34,641 bases of DNA from Paenibacillus phytohabitans (GTDB lineage: Bacteria > Bacillota > Bacilli > Paenibacillales > Paenibacillaceae): the NCBI RefSeq assembly GCF_013141775.1, contig NZ_WHOB01000003.1, positions 1 through 34,641 on the forward strand, given 5' to 3'. Shown piece after piece: positions 8,632 to 17,206 of the stretch; the first letter of the stretch is position 1; each line of letters opens with the position of its first letter. The notes below the pieces were generated by a model. It was given only the letters and a program-made list of their open reading frames with translations, ran no database searches and had not been told where the DNA came from. The position numbers were made by a program, and so were the translations under genes.

Positions 8632-9467
8632 TGAAAACAAACAACAACAAGGCAGGCAAGATCATACTGGAAGTTGTTTTGGTCATATTGTCTCTGCTGT
8701 TCCTGTATCCGCTGTTCCTGACGATTATTAACTCCCTGAAAAGCTTCAGCGAGGTCATGACCGACGTTATCGCGCTGCCGAAGCACCTGACCTTCAGCAA
8801 CTATTCCTACGTCTGGAAATTCATCAACTATCCGCGGCTGTTCCTGAACAACTTCGTGATTACCGGCGTCGGCCTGCTCGGCATCGTCTTCATCTCCTCC
8901 ATCGCCGCCTATAAGCTGGCACGGACCAAAACCAGATGGAGCGGTGTGATCTACTTCCTGTGCATTATGCCGATGCTGATCCCCTTCCAGTCGATCATGC
9001 TGACTGTGCTGCAGACGGCCAAGAACCTGCATCTGTCCGAGAGCACCTGGGGACTGGGCCTCTTGTACTGGGGCTTCGGCGCTCCGCTGGCCGTATTCAT
9101 CTACCACGGCTTCGTGAAGGGAATCCCGACGGAGATCGATGAAAGTGCGACCATTGACGGCGCATCCGGCTTCCGCCTGTTCTTCAGCGTCATCTTCCCG
9201 CTGCTGAAATCGGTAACCACCACCATCGTCATCATCGACGTGATGTGGATCTGGAATGACTTCCTGCTCCCGCTGCTGATGGTTAACGGCTCGCCGGATA
9301 CGAAGACATTGACACTGGCCGCTTACACCTTCGTCGGTCAATATACCTCGGACTGGCAGTATGCCATGACCGCCATGGTAATGGCCGTATTGCCATCGAT
9401 CGTTGTCTTCATCTTCCTGCAAAAGTACATCGTCAAAGGCGTAGTTGCCGGAGCTGTTAAGGGCTGA
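8631..9467 (+). CDS. ABC sugar transporter permease (MalG/UgpE type)
   Basis: A 278-residue inner-membrane permease with a first membrane segment at about 12-32 and further segments to the C-terminus. The EAA-type loop is ESATIDGASGFRLFF near residues 170-185. The ending VKGVVAGAVKG is characteristic of the MalG/UgpE/LplC partner subunit. It is translationally coupled to the preceding permease through a TAATG overlap and is followed by a strong terminator. Together the pair should import short galactosides when loaded by the lipoprotein and driven by an ATPase encoded elsewhere. Confidence 0.93.
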   Translation: MKTNNNKAGKIILEVVLVILSLLFLYPLFLTIINSLKSFSEVMTDVIALPKHLTFSNYSYVWKFINYPRLFLNNFVITGVGLLGIVFISSIAAYKLARTKTRWSGVIYFLCIMPMLIPFQSIMLTVLQTAKNLHLSESTWGLGLLYWGFGAPLAVFIYHGFVKGIPTEIDESATIDGASGFRLFFSVIFPLLKSVTTTIVIIDVMWIWNDFLLPLLMVNGSPDTKTLTLAAYTFVGQYTSDWQYAMTAMVMAVLPSIVVFIFLQKYIVKGVVAGAVKG

Positions 9468-9501
9468 TCCCTGACCCTGCTCCTCACCCCGCGCCGCAAA
9501 T

Positions 9502-9544
9502 AAGGCACGGCTAAGCGGATTTCGCTTGGCCGTGCCTTTTGCTG
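9502..9544 (+). terminator. Strong terminator after the permease genes
   Basis: AAGGCACGGC (9503-9512) pairs with GCCGTGCCTT (9529-9538), with an inner AAGCG/CGCTT stem, followed by CCTTTT. It lies 35 bases past the stop codon and closes the plus-strand transcript. Confidence 0.9.
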
Positions 9545-9590
9545 TTGTGCAGGATCTACGTTTGTGTTGTGAGGATGCTGTGTGAACGGA

Positions 9591-9695
9591 CCGTTGTCCC
9601 CATCGTAGTGGTGAAAAGCCGGAGACCGCTGCTGCTTCCGAAGTGAGCTTTCCTGCGGAAAGCTTTCAGACGGCCGCTGTTTAAGCTGGAAACCA
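9591..9695 (+). repeat. Dispersed repeat, fragmentary copy 4
   Basis: The right part (about 9620-9680) closely matches the extra module of copy 3: GCTTCCGAAG then GCTTTCC-NGG-GGAAAGC-type hairpin and CTTTCAG. The left part keeps only traces (TTGTCCCC, GTGGTGAAA) and has lost the central stem. It is best read as a degenerate relative of the hairpin family. Confidence 0.6.
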
Positions 9696-9711
9696 TCTAC
9701 AAACCTCAAAC

Positions 9712-9736
9712 AAAAAAGTCACCCTGACGGGTGAAA
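9712..9736 (-). terminator. Minus-strand terminator with no obvious gene
   Basis: TCACCC (9719-9724) pairs with GGGTGA (9729-9734) around a four-base loop. On the minus strand CTTTTTTG follows. No minus-strand gene ends here. It would stop a transcript that had read through the 51-bp repeat array. Confidence 0.6.
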
Positions 9737-9785
9737 CTAGCTGAACTTATGCGGCTTATGGAGCCTCTGCAGCTTATGTAAATTT

Positions 9786-10091
9786 AAGGGCACTAGTGCC
9801 CTTCATTTGCTTCTTTGGCTCTCATTCGGGGAATTCAAGGGCACTAATGCCCCCCATTTGCTCCTTTGGCTCTCATTCGGGGAATTCAAGGGCACTAGTG
9901 CTCCTCATTTGCTTCTTTGGCCCGTATTCAGGGAAATTAGAGGGATTTATCCCTTTGATTTCCCCATTCCGCCTACTTTCGGCGGAATTAGAGGGATTTA
10001 TCCCTTCGATTTCCCCATTCCGCCCACTTTCGGCGGAAATAGAGGGATTTATCCCTTTGATTTCCCCATCCTGCCGACTTCTGTGCCTGAG
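9786..10091. repeat. Tandem array of six 51-bp units
   Basis: Units start at 9786, 9837, 9888, 9939, 9990 and 10041, exactly 51 bases apart. Two subtypes occur. Units 1-3 carry GGGCACTAGTGCCC-like palindromes. Units 4-6 carry AGGGATTTATCCCT and, in 4-5, CCGCC/GGCGG arms. Unit 3 is intermediate and unit 6 decays at its end. The period is 17 codons, so all frames show 17-residue repeats, but no frame has a ribosome site or a recognisable protein. There are no unique spacers, so it is not a CRISPR array. Confidence 0.9.
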
Positions 10092-10177
10092 CAAGCACAC
10101 ACTCGTCCTTCCAACGGAGCTGCTCCAAATTCCAAAGAAACTTATCCACGACAGACGAAGATCATAATTCCCTATAC

Positions 10178-10222
10178 AGAATAAAAGCCCGCCCGCCGGC
10201 AAGGCGTAACGGACTTTATTCT
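10178..10222. terminator. Bidirectional terminator-like hairpin
   Basis: AGAATAAAAG (10178-10187) and CCCG pair with CGG and ACTTTATTCT (10213-10222). A T-run lies in the 3' arm in both directions (CTTTATT on plus, CTTTTATT on minus). It is the first clear terminator after the GH35 gene on the minus strand, although 570 bases away. Confidence 0.6.
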
Positions 10223-10792
10223 AGTCGTTCAGATGACTTTACTTTATTTCGCCAATAATGGCCTCTTTTTCTCGTTGCGGCTCAGATGCACTCATCTTGC
10301 TGTTTCGGGTCCGAAACGGCGGGAATCAGGAGCTTAACGGCTCTCTGTCCGCATGGGCGGATAATGCAGCTTTTCGAGTATAATAACGTCCCTACAGTCC
10401 GCACGACCTCCGCCACTCCCACCCTTTCAAGCACTCCCAACGTTTGCCTTCTAAGTAAGGACGTATAAAAGAATGGTGTGCCCCATCGTTGCTTCCCAAT
10501 AGAAGCCATAGTTCGTATGTTACTTATAAATCTTTTACCGCCGTCCACATACTTCGTCCACTCCAGACAATCAGCCGGATATTCCTGCTACTTTACATGC
10601 CTTTGCTAATCCACCTCATATACAGTCTACAACCAACCGCTTTTCTACTCTCTACTCCTCTACCGTCCTTACTCGTCCCAGTATTCTCTCTCTGTTGCAT
10701 AACACTACACCGTTCACTTCTCTGTCCAGCTCTTATCCACATTTTCTCTATATCGTATATCGGTCTTGACCTTACTCCTTACCATCCGCCGA
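10223..10792. other. Non-coding stretch with hairpins and a G-poor tract
   Basis: No gene is convincing here. Three small palindromes lie close together: GTTTCGG-GT-CCGAAAC (10302-10317), GAGC/GCTC (10330-10343) and TCCGC-ATGG-GCGGA (10348-10361). From about 10540 to 10790 the plus strand is strikingly poor in G and rich in pyrimidines. Short open frames exist but lack ribosome sites and resemble nothing I know. Confidence 0.6.
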
Positions 10793-13156
10793 CTACTGCA
10801 GCTTCATCGCAACCCGGTACACCGGTGTAGCCGTAACACTGTGGAACACAGCAATGGCTTCGCCCTCGAATACCTTCTCCACCGCCATAGCGGCATCAGC
10901 AGCCAAGGTTACAGCACCTGTGCGGCGCGGTGTGGTTTCCAGGATGATCTCGCCTCTGCGGAGGACATCGCGGAACCGGGACAAGCCGATTTCCCAAGGC
11001 AGGCCGTTGTAAAAATGATCATGGAATAATTGCCCGCCAGCAAAGGCATAGCCCACATTCCCCGTATAATCAATGCTCAGCAGCACTTCCCCGGTTCCTT
11101 GAAGAACATCCTCCGGCAGCCCGAGCGCAAGCTTATGGTCATGAAGCCGCCGCGTGGTAAGCGCGACCTCCTTCAGAGGAACCTGCACATCATAGATCCG
11201 GAACCAGCCTTCCGTCCGTCCGCTGATAGCCGCTTCAGCCTGCAGCGTGCTCCACTGCGCGGCTGGCACCACTGCTCCACCGGCATATTCACGGAACGTG
11301 AAGGCATTCTGCCCGCTGCTAAGGAATTCAATGCCCTCGGGGGTCTGAACAAGCGGAACCTCCGAGAACACAATCCGGCTCTGACCGCCGTCCTCCAGCT
11401 CCCACAGCTTTGCAGCATCCTTGGCACTCATCGCGTAAATCCGTACTTCTCTGGCTCCGTCACGCTTGATTACGATCATAGACGACACCTGATGCGGAAT
11501 GAGTACGTTGTAGCTGCTCCCGCTTCCTTCAATCGTTCCGGCATCTGTTGATACACTAAGAATACCGTCCTGCGCATCCAGCAGGAACTCACCATCCACA
11601 CCCTCCGGCATCGCGAAGAAATAAGTGACGGCTTCAGCAGATTCCACAGAGGTGACCGGCTGGGCTGTTGCATACTTAAGATTCAGCCCATCCAGAGCGA
11701 AGTTGAACGGCAGCAGGAATGAAGCCTTGGGCTTGACGGTCAACGAACTCCGCTGCGGGAAGCTGATCATCTCCTCCCCAAGCTTAACTTCAAATACAAC
11801 CTCCTCATGCCCATCCATCTCAACATGATCCTGATAATTATTGACGAATAAGAACCCGGACCTGCCATCCGTACGGACAGCATAACGCAGCGTATGCGCA
11901 TCATCAGGAGTAACCGCCTCTGCACCTTCCGGAAGCACGGTTGCCATAGGAGCAAGCCGGTCTGCGAATTGGCGTAGGAAATAATGCAGCGGGCGCAGCA
12001 AGCCGTTAGATTCACGGATCTGTCCGAACTCGCCAATCGGTGCCTGAAAATCGTACATCAGCTTAGGCGTTGTGCTCTCGTTCAGGTAACCTGTTCTGCC
12101 CACCGGATTCGTGCCGCCATGGAACATATAATAACCGATGAAGTTGCAGCCGCCGGCAAGCTTCATCAGGGTCATGGCCAGTACACTTTCCGGTTCTACC
12201 TGGAACCGGGACAGATACCAGGTCTGCATGCCGCCGCCCATCTCGCAGCAGGCAAACGGATATTTTGTCCGGGGATACGGCGGATTGAACTCCCCCCCCG
12301 GCGCCTGATCATCATGGAAATTTACAAATACATATTCAGGTGTCGGTGTCTGGGTTTGACCCGGGTCACTGATGCTCCACGGGGTATAGGCATATCCGCC
12401 ATACAGCGGCAGGACTTCATCTTCCAGGAACGGCGCCTCGCCCCAGCCGGTGCTGGTATAGATCGGCGCAATCAGGCCGGAATCCACCGCATACTCCTTG
12501 AGCAGGCGCATATGTGCTGCACCTTCCTCGCCGCCTAATCCACCGCTAAGATATTCGTCCCCCTGCTTCGCCGTCTGTTCCCAGAGCGCAGCGGCTGCAT
12601 TGAATTCATTCTCCAGCTGAATGCCGATTACCGGCCCGCCATCCTTGTACATCAGCGCATCAGCCTCCCGGCCAATCTCTGTAAACAATCGTCTTACATA
12701 ACTCAGGTACCCTTCATCATTGGAGCGGACATCGAATTCCCGCCCGAACAGCCAGTCCGGGAGTCCCCCGTTACGGACCTCGCCATGACAGAACGGACCG
12801 ACACGCAGGATAACATAGAGCCCGTTATCGTGGCACAGCTCCACAAACTTCCGGAGATTGCGGTTGCCGCTCCATTCGAATTCCCCTTCTATTTCTTCAT
12901 GATGATTCCAGAAGATATAGGTGGCGATCACATTGATTCCTGACATCTTCATCTGCCGGAGTTCCGTCTCCCAGTCCGCTTCCGGATATCGCGAATAGTG
13001 GAACTCCCCGCAGATAGCGAAATAAGGCTTGCCGTTCAGCTCCATGTAGTAATTGGTGAAGCTGATCTGGTCACCCTCCGGGTTGCTTCCCCCGAGTCGC
13101 AGGGTCGACGGATAGATTTCCTTCGGGGCAATATGGGCTTGTATCGTATGCTTCAT
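10793..13156 (-). CDS. Beta-galactosidase, GH35 family
   Basis: A 787-residue cytoplasmic enzyme that should hydrolyse terminal beta-galactose. The catalytic TIM barrel begins with GEFHYSRYP (about 50-58) and YIFWNHHE (about 80-87). The acid/base is E184 in IQLENEFN, and the likely nucleophile is E305 in FACCEMGGG. C-terminal beta domains follow to the end, with GEVLLSIDYTGNVGYAF resembling a jelly-roll module. There is no signal peptide. The ATG has GAGGAG eight bases upstream. It follows the second binding-protein gene but is separated by a terminator and a hairpin repeat, so partial read-through or its own weak promoter must drive it. GH35 is clear; the natural galactoside is not. Confidence 0.93.
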   Translation of the reverse strand: MKHTIQAHIAPKEIYPSTLRLGGSNPEGDQISFTNYYMELNGKPYFAICGEFHYSRYPEADWETELRQMKMSGINVIATYIFWNHHEEIEGEFEWSGNRNLRKFVELCHDNGLYVILRVGPFCHGEVRNGGLPDWLFGREFDVRSNDEGYLSYVRRLFTEIGREADALMYKDGGPVIGIQLENEFNAAAALWEQTAKQGDEYLSGGLGGEEGAAHMRLLKEYAVDSGLIAPIYTSTGWGEAPFLEDEVLPLYGGYAYTPWSISDPGQTQTPTPEYVFVNFHDDQAPGGEFNPPYPRTKYPFACCEMGGGMQTWYLSRFQVEPESVLAMTLMKLAGGCNFIGYYMFHGGTNPVGRTGYLNESTTPKLMYDFQAPIGEFGQIRESNGLLRPLHYFLRQFADRLAPMATVLPEGAEAVTPDDAHTLRYAVRTDGRSGFLFVNNYQDHVEMDGHEEVVFEVKLGEEMISFPQRSSLTVKPKASFLLPFNFALDGLNLKYATAQPVTSVESAEAVTYFFAMPEGVDGEFLLDAQDGILSVSTDAGTIEGSGSSYNVLIPHQVSSMIVIKRDGAREVRIYAMSAKDAAKLWELEDGGQSRIVFSEVPLVQTPEGIEFLSSGQNAFTFREYAGGAVVPAAQWSTLQAEAAISGRTEGWFRIYDVQVPLKEVALTTRRLHDHKLALGLPEDVLQGTGEVLLSIDYTGNVGYAFAGGQLFHDHFYNGLPWEIGLSRFRDVLRRGEIILETTPRRTGAVTLAADAAMAVEKVFEGEAIAVFHSVTATPVYRVAMKLQ

Positions 13157-13203
13157 GTGATCGGCTCCTCTGCAATTAGCTTATTTTCTTCGTTAATGTC
13201 TAT

Positions 13204-13238
13204 AAAAAAACCACCCCAAAGCTATGCTCTGGAGTGGC
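13204..13238 (-). terminator. Terminator between binding protein and GH35
   Basis: On the minus strand CCACTCCA pairs with TGGGGTGG (plus arms 13211-13218 and 13230-13237) and is followed by TTTTTTT. It ends only 47 bases before the GH35 start, leaving little room for a separate promoter, so it may lower rather than abolish GH35 expression. Confidence 0.8.
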
Positions 13239-13317
13239 CCGGAAGCCGTTACATTAGCTTCACCTGTATTCAGCTATATAGTATGAACTATGGATATTCC
13301 CAATGTAGATGCCAGTC

Positions 13318-13451
13318 GTACTGCGGTGAATATTTGGACTTTCGGCCGCTGTTGTCCCCAGATTTCTTGATTTGAACCGCTCTCCGCAGTAGAAATCCGG
13401 TGACAAAGGCGATCGCTAACGCTCCTACAGTTCCAAAATCCCCCTCCGTAC
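13318..13451 (+). repeat. Long-hairpin dispersed repeat, copy 2
   Basis: A 134-bp imperfect inverted repeat bounded by GTAC on both sides. TTTGGA near the left end pairs with TCCAAA near the right. In the centre GTCCCCA-GATTTC faces GAAATC-CGGTGAC around a CCGC/GCAG loop stem that has one mismatch. It lies in the 339-base gap between the second binding-protein gene and GH35. Confidence 0.85.
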
Positions 13452-13495
13452 TTCCATCTGTTATTGTCTTTCCTAGTTCATTCTATATAGTGCTA

Positions 13496-15079
13496 TTATT
13501 TCTGCGCTGCCAGGAAAGCGTCAATCTGGCTCTGCAGCTCTGTCTGCACCTTATCAATACCAGCGGATTTCAGCTGTTTGATCAGATCTGCCTGACCTTT
13601 ATCCAGATCATCAATCAAGCCGTATTCCAGCGGAATGGCATAACGCAGCATCACGTTGCCGATGTTGGCTACTTCGTTCTTCACCGGTGTGGAGTCGAAG
13701 ACGAAGGTTTCAAGCGGGAAGTGATAGATGCTGGACTGCCAGCTGTTGAACATGTTGTCTGCTTCTACCGGATACGCCGAATCTTGACGGTTCAGCGGGG
13801 AGTTCCAGCCCCAGTTCGAGAAGCCCGTGTAGTTAGCAGCTGCGGGTCCTGCACTGTATTTCTTGTCGCCATCAGGAATATAGTTGGTTCCGGCAATGCC
13901 GTACATCGTCAAGTCATGAATTTCCTTGTCATTCTGCAGCAGGTCGATCAGCATCAGGGAACGTTCTACGTTCTTGGAAGTAGCATGGATCGCCATACCG
14001 TTCTGAGTCGAAATTGCTGCAATTTTCTTCTTGCCCGGTGTAAGGTCGGCAATCGCCAGCTCCACATCCGGTTTGTCACGACGCATTTCAGATACGTTCG
14101 CTGCTACAGTACCCAGGTTCTGAGCGTAGGAGGAAACTTTCTCAGCTTTGATATCCTGCCATACGTCATTTTTGTTGCTGACTACGTTTTTGGACCATAC
14201 GCCGTTGTCTGCAAGATCCTTGTAGTAGGTAAGCAGTTCTCTGAATTCAGGTGTGTCATAGATGTTGAAAATTTTGCCGGTTGCATCATCCAGCTTGTAA
14301 GCCAGCGGCAGCAGGTTAGCATCTACAAGGTTCCAGTCATTGTTCTGCTCCAGCGTAGCCTGGTCAAGCTCATGCCATTTCCAGCCGTCGGCAGGTTTGG
14401 CACCGTATGCAGTAATTCCAGTTTCTTCTTTGGCAACCGTTTTCAAGTAAGTGGCATAGGATTCAAGGCTGTTGATTTCAGGAAGATTGTATTTCTTGCG
14501 CAGATCCTCACGGTACAGAACCACTTTATCGGTAACCTCAACGTTGTTGTTCGGAACCATGAAGAGCTTGCCGTCCACTTTAGCTTGCTCCCAGTTCACT
14601 TTAGGCATCGCTTCCCAAGTCTGCGGCATGTAAGTCGACAGCAGATCATCCGTCAGCTCCAGGAAACCGCCTTTGAGCGCCTGATCGTTATAGAGTGCCC
14701 AGTTGGCAGTGTACACAAGGTCAAAATCTTCATTAGCCGCAAATTTCAGCGGGTACTTCTGTGTCCAATCCGACCAGTCGAGGAATTCAGTTTCGACGGT
14801 GGCATTGATTTTTTCTTTCAATTTCGTGTTCAGCTCTCCGAACACCTTGTCATAGTCCCCCGGCTGGCCGCCGATCAGCAGCATCTTCAGCTTCACTTCT
14901 TTGGAAGTGTCCGGAGCGCCGGGATTCGCAGCTGTCCCTTCTGTAGCCGTTGCCGGAGCCTTCGTAGCCTCCGCACCTGTATTGGCGTTGTTATTGCCGC
15001 CGCATGCACTGAGAATGGTACCCAGTGCCATCATTGTTGCCAGCGTAACTGTAAGTTTCTTTGTCTTATTTTTCATCAT
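13496..15079 (-). CDS. ABC sugar transporter substrate-binding lipoprotein (LplA type)
   Basis: A 527-residue extracellular binding protein of the large LplA class. The lipobox LSAC (cysteine near residue 26) is followed by an Asn/Thr/Ala-rich linker. Features such as LLIGGQPGDYDKVFGEL, FLDWSDWTQKY and the C-terminal EYGLIDDLDKG segment match LplA-like proteins, and the length is also usual for that class. It is the last gene after two permeases and should bring an oligosaccharide to them. The gap from the preceding permease is 64 bases with no terminator, so it is part of that operon. The ATG has AGGGGG about ten bases upstream. Confidence 0.93.
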   Translation of the reverse strand: MMKNKTKKLTVTLATMMALGTILSACGGNNNANTGAEATKAPATATEGTAANPGAPDTSKEVKLKMLLIGGQPGDYDKVFGELNTKLKEKINATVETEFLDWSDWTQKYPLKFAANEDFDLVYTANWALYNDQALKGGFLELTDDLLSTYMPQTWEAMPKVNWEQAKVDGKLFMVPNNNVEVTDKVVLYREDLRKKYNLPEINSLESYATYLKTVAKEETGITAYGAKPADGWKWHELDQATLEQNNDWNLVDANLLPLAYKLDDATGKIFNIYDTPEFRELLTYYKDLADNGVWSKNVVSNKNDVWQDIKAEKVSSYAQNLGTVAANVSEMRRDKPDVELAIADLTPGKKKIAAISTQNGMAIHATSKNVERSLMLIDLLQNDKEIHDLTMYGIAGTNYIPDGDKKYSAGPAAANYTGFSNWGWNSPLNRQDSAYPVEADNMFNSWQSSIYHFPLETFVFDSTPVKNEVANIGNVMLRYAIPLEYGLIDDLDKGQADLIKQLKSAGIDKVQTELQSQIDAFLAAQK

Positions 15080-15143
15080 GACCGATGTTCCCCCTAATTC
15101 AAAATAGTATTGGGTTTATATTGATAACCAGGTTGCCCTGTGA

Positions 15144-16073
15144 TCATCCTTTGACTGCACCAATTGTAAGTCCGGTTACAAAATATTTCTGGATGAACGG
15201 ATAAGCAAGCAGGATCGGTCCTGTAGCCACAATGGTCATGGCCATCTTCAGACTCTCCGTAGGCAGATCCGTATTTACAACTGCGCCGGAGGCCATCATC
15301 GCCTTGCGCATGCCATCCATATTGCCGAGCATTTTGTAGAGATAATACTGCAGCGGCATCAGCTCTGATTTGGAGATGAACAAGAGTGCGTTGTACCAGT
15401 CATTCCAGTAAGCCAGAGCAATGAACAGGCCGATGGTAGCCAGGGCAGGCTTGGACAAAGGCACAATCAGCTGCATGAAAATCCGGAAATCTCCTGCGCC
15501 GTCAATCTTGGCGGATTCTGTAATGGCATCCGGGATGCTGCTCATGAACGATTTCATGACGATAATGTAGAACACATTCATCAGCAAAGGCAGGATCAGC
15601 ACCAGCAATGTATCTTTAAGATGCAGATAGTTGACAATCATCAGGTACCAAGGGACCAGACCGCCGCTGAACAGTGTCGTGAAGAAGAAGAAGAAGGAGA
15701 AGCGGCCGCGCCATTTGAAATCTCTCCGGGACAGCACATAGGCTGTCATCGAAGTCAGGAACAAGCCGAACAATGTACCAATGGCGGTTACGGATATGGT
15801 TATGCCGTAAGCTCTGAGCATTTCCTCCGGATACTTGAACAGCAGGCTGTAGGCCTCTGTCGAGAACGCGGACGGGAAGATCTGGAACCCTTTTTCGATA
15901 ATCGTGCTCTCCTCACTCAAAGAGGAGGACACGACCAGAATGAAGGGGAAGATACAGAATATAGCGAGCACAGTAAGCGTCACGTAGCCGATAATGGCCA
16001 GTATCATCTTGTCTTTATTGCCGCGCTTCCGGATAACCTCCGGAGTTTTCATGTTTGCAGTAGTTGAACTCAT
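15144..16073 (-). CDS. ABC sugar transporter permease (LplC type)
   Basis: A 309-residue inner-membrane permease with about six membrane segments, starting with a strong one at roughly 25-47. The EAA loop is ESAKIDGAGDFRIFM near 186-200, and the C-terminus ends TGLTIGAVKG, as is usual for LplC-like subunits. The start at 16073 is chosen because AAGGAGGT lies just upstream. An in-frame extension reaching 16208 would overlap the preceding gene and has no such site. It lies 19 bases after the partner permease and forms the translocation channel with it. Confidence 0.93.
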   Translation of the reverse strand: MSSTTANMKTPEVIRKRGNKDKMILAIIGYVTLTVLAIFCIFPFILVVSSSLSEESTIIEKGFQIFPSAFSTEAYSLLFKYPEEMLRAYGITISVTAIGTLFGLFLTSMTAYVLSRRDFKWRGRFSFFFFFTTLFSGGLVPWYLMIVNYLHLKDTLLVLILPLLMNVFYIIVMKSFMSSIPDAITESAKIDGAGDFRIFMQLIVPLSKPALATIGLFIALAYWNDWYNALLFISKSELMPLQYYLYKMLGNMDGMRKAMMASGAVVNTDLPTESLKMAMTIVATGPILLAYPFIQKYFVTGLTIGAVKG

Positions 16074-16092
16074 TTCGGTTGACCTCCTTTTC

Positions 16093-17019
16093 CTAGAATA
16101 GAGCACGATCCTTATCGTATTTACGTACGGCATAGTTAGCCAGCATGATGGTAACGAAACCAAGCAGGGACTGATAGAAGCCGGCCGCAGCGGACATTCC
16201 GATCTCATTGGAAGTGGTCAGTGAGCGGAACACGAAGGTGTCGATGACATCGGTTGACGAGAACAGCAGGCCGTTGTTGCCGACCATATTGTAGAACATC
16301 CCGAAATCGCCGCGGAAGACGTTACCGATCGCCAGCAGCACCAGAATGATCACAGTAGGCATCAGGTTCGGAACCGTAATCTTCATAATCCGCTGGAAAA
16401 TATTCGCCCCGTCAATCTCAGCCGCTTCATACATCTCGGTATCAATGCTGGTGATCGCCGCCAGATACATGATTGTACCATAGCCCAGCGTCTTCCACGC
16501 GGATACGACCACCAGGATTACCGGCCAGTAGGAAGCGGTATTATAGATGTCCACCGGCTGCATGCCGAGTCCTTTGAGCAATACGTTAATGGTACCAACA
16601 TCGAAGTTGAACAGGTTGTAGGCAATAGCGCCAACCACAACCCAGGAAATGAAGTAAGGCAGGAACAATACCGTTTGGGTAATTTTCCGGAACCATTTGC
16701 CGGCAACCTCGAACAGCAGGATAGCTGCAAAGATCTGAACCACGTTGTTCACAACGATAAAAGCAATATTGTACAACGCCGTGTTTCGTGTTACGCGCCA
16801 GGCGTCACCGGAATTGAAGAAGAATTTGAAGTTATCCCATCCGTTCCATGGGCTGCCGAAGACCCCGCCGGTGTAGTCGTATTGCTTAAACGCCAGTATA
16901 ATGCCTGACATGGGTATATAAGCAAAGAGCAGGAAGAACAATACCGCCGGTACAAGCATGAGGAGCAAGGATCTGTACTTCTTCACATCATCCCAGAATC
17001 CATGTTGTTTCTGTTTCAT
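16093..17019 (-). CDS. ABC sugar transporter permease (LplB type)
   Basis: A 308-residue inner-membrane permease, first gene of the second transporter operon. Membrane segments begin with SLLLMLVPAVLFFLLFAYIP, and the EAA loop is EAAEIDGANIFQRIM near residue 196. The ATG at 17019 has AAAGGGG seven bases upstream. An ATG at 17037 with AAAAGGGA is a possible alternative start. It sits after a terminator that closes the kinase-regulator transcript, and its own promoter with TATAAT is visible. This arrangement fits activation by the adjacent AraC-type regulator. Confidence 0.93.
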   Translation of the reverse strand: MKQKQHGFWDDVKKYRSLLLMLVPAVLFFLLFAYIPMSGIILAFKQYDYTGGVFGSPWNGWDNFKFFFNSGDAWRVTRNTALYNIAFIVVNNVVQIFAAILLFEVAGKWFRKITQTVLFLPYFISWVVVGAIAYNLFNFDVGTINVLLKGLGMQPVDIYNTASYWPVILVVVSAWKTLGYGTIMYLAAITSIDTEMYEAAEIDGANIFQRIMKITVPNLMPTVIILVLLAIGNVFRGDFGMFYNMVGNNGLLFSSTDVIDTFVFRSLTTSNEIGMSAAAGFYQSLLGFVTIMLANYAVRKYDKDRALF

Positions 17020-17060
17020 CTTGAATCCCCTTTCCATCAATCCCTTTTCTCTATAGCTTT

Positions 17061-17119
17061 ATTATAAAGAAGCGCTTTCCTGGTGTGGATTAGGCCTAGC
17101 AACTAAAAGTAATACTTTT
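17061..17119 (-). promoter_or_regulatory. Promoter of the second transporter operon with dyad and cre-like core
   Basis: On the minus strand TCCACA (17089-17084) is 17 bases from TATAAT (17066-17061). The spacer contains AAGCGCTT in the plus-strand sequence AAGAAGCGCTTTCC (17067-17080), which matches an ideal Bacillus cre at 10 of 14 positions. A perfect dyad AAAAGTA-A-TACTTTT lies 15 bases upstream of the -35 (17105-17119). The promoter is likely activated from the dyad and possibly repressed by CcpA. Confidence 0.5.
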
Positions 17120-17154
17120 TCAACGATCGGTTAATATATACCATTCCCCAAAAA

Positions 17155-17200
17155 CAAAAAAACGTTGCCCCCGGTTGTGAAAACCGGACTGGCAACGTTT
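17155..17200 (-). terminator. Terminator of the second kinase-regulator operon
   Basis: AACGTTGCC (17161-17169) pairs with GGCAACGTT (17191-17199), enclosing a second stem CCGGTT/AACCGG. On the minus strand a TTTTTTTGTTTTT tail follows. It lies seven bases past the regulator's stop and separates regulation from transport genes. Confidence 0.92.
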
Positions 17201-17206
17201 GGCAGG

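Noticed and set aside
9786..10091. CRISPR array
   Set aside because: Units are contiguous with no unique spacers, and no cas gene is nearby.
9796..10202. Open frames with 17-residue repeats in the 51-bp array, on both strands
   Set aside because: The period is divisible by three, so all frames stay open together. No start has a ribosome site, and the conserved parts are palindromes rather than codons.
10282..10830. Short open frames in the gap before GH35
   Set aside because: They start with GTG or unsupported ATG codons, lack ribosome sites and overlap palindromes or low-complexity sequence.
13400..15097. A long plus-strand open frame (565 codons) opposite the LplA-type gene
   Set aside because: The lipoprotein on the minus strand has a lipobox and family motifs; the plus-strand frame has none and runs into repeat copy 2.
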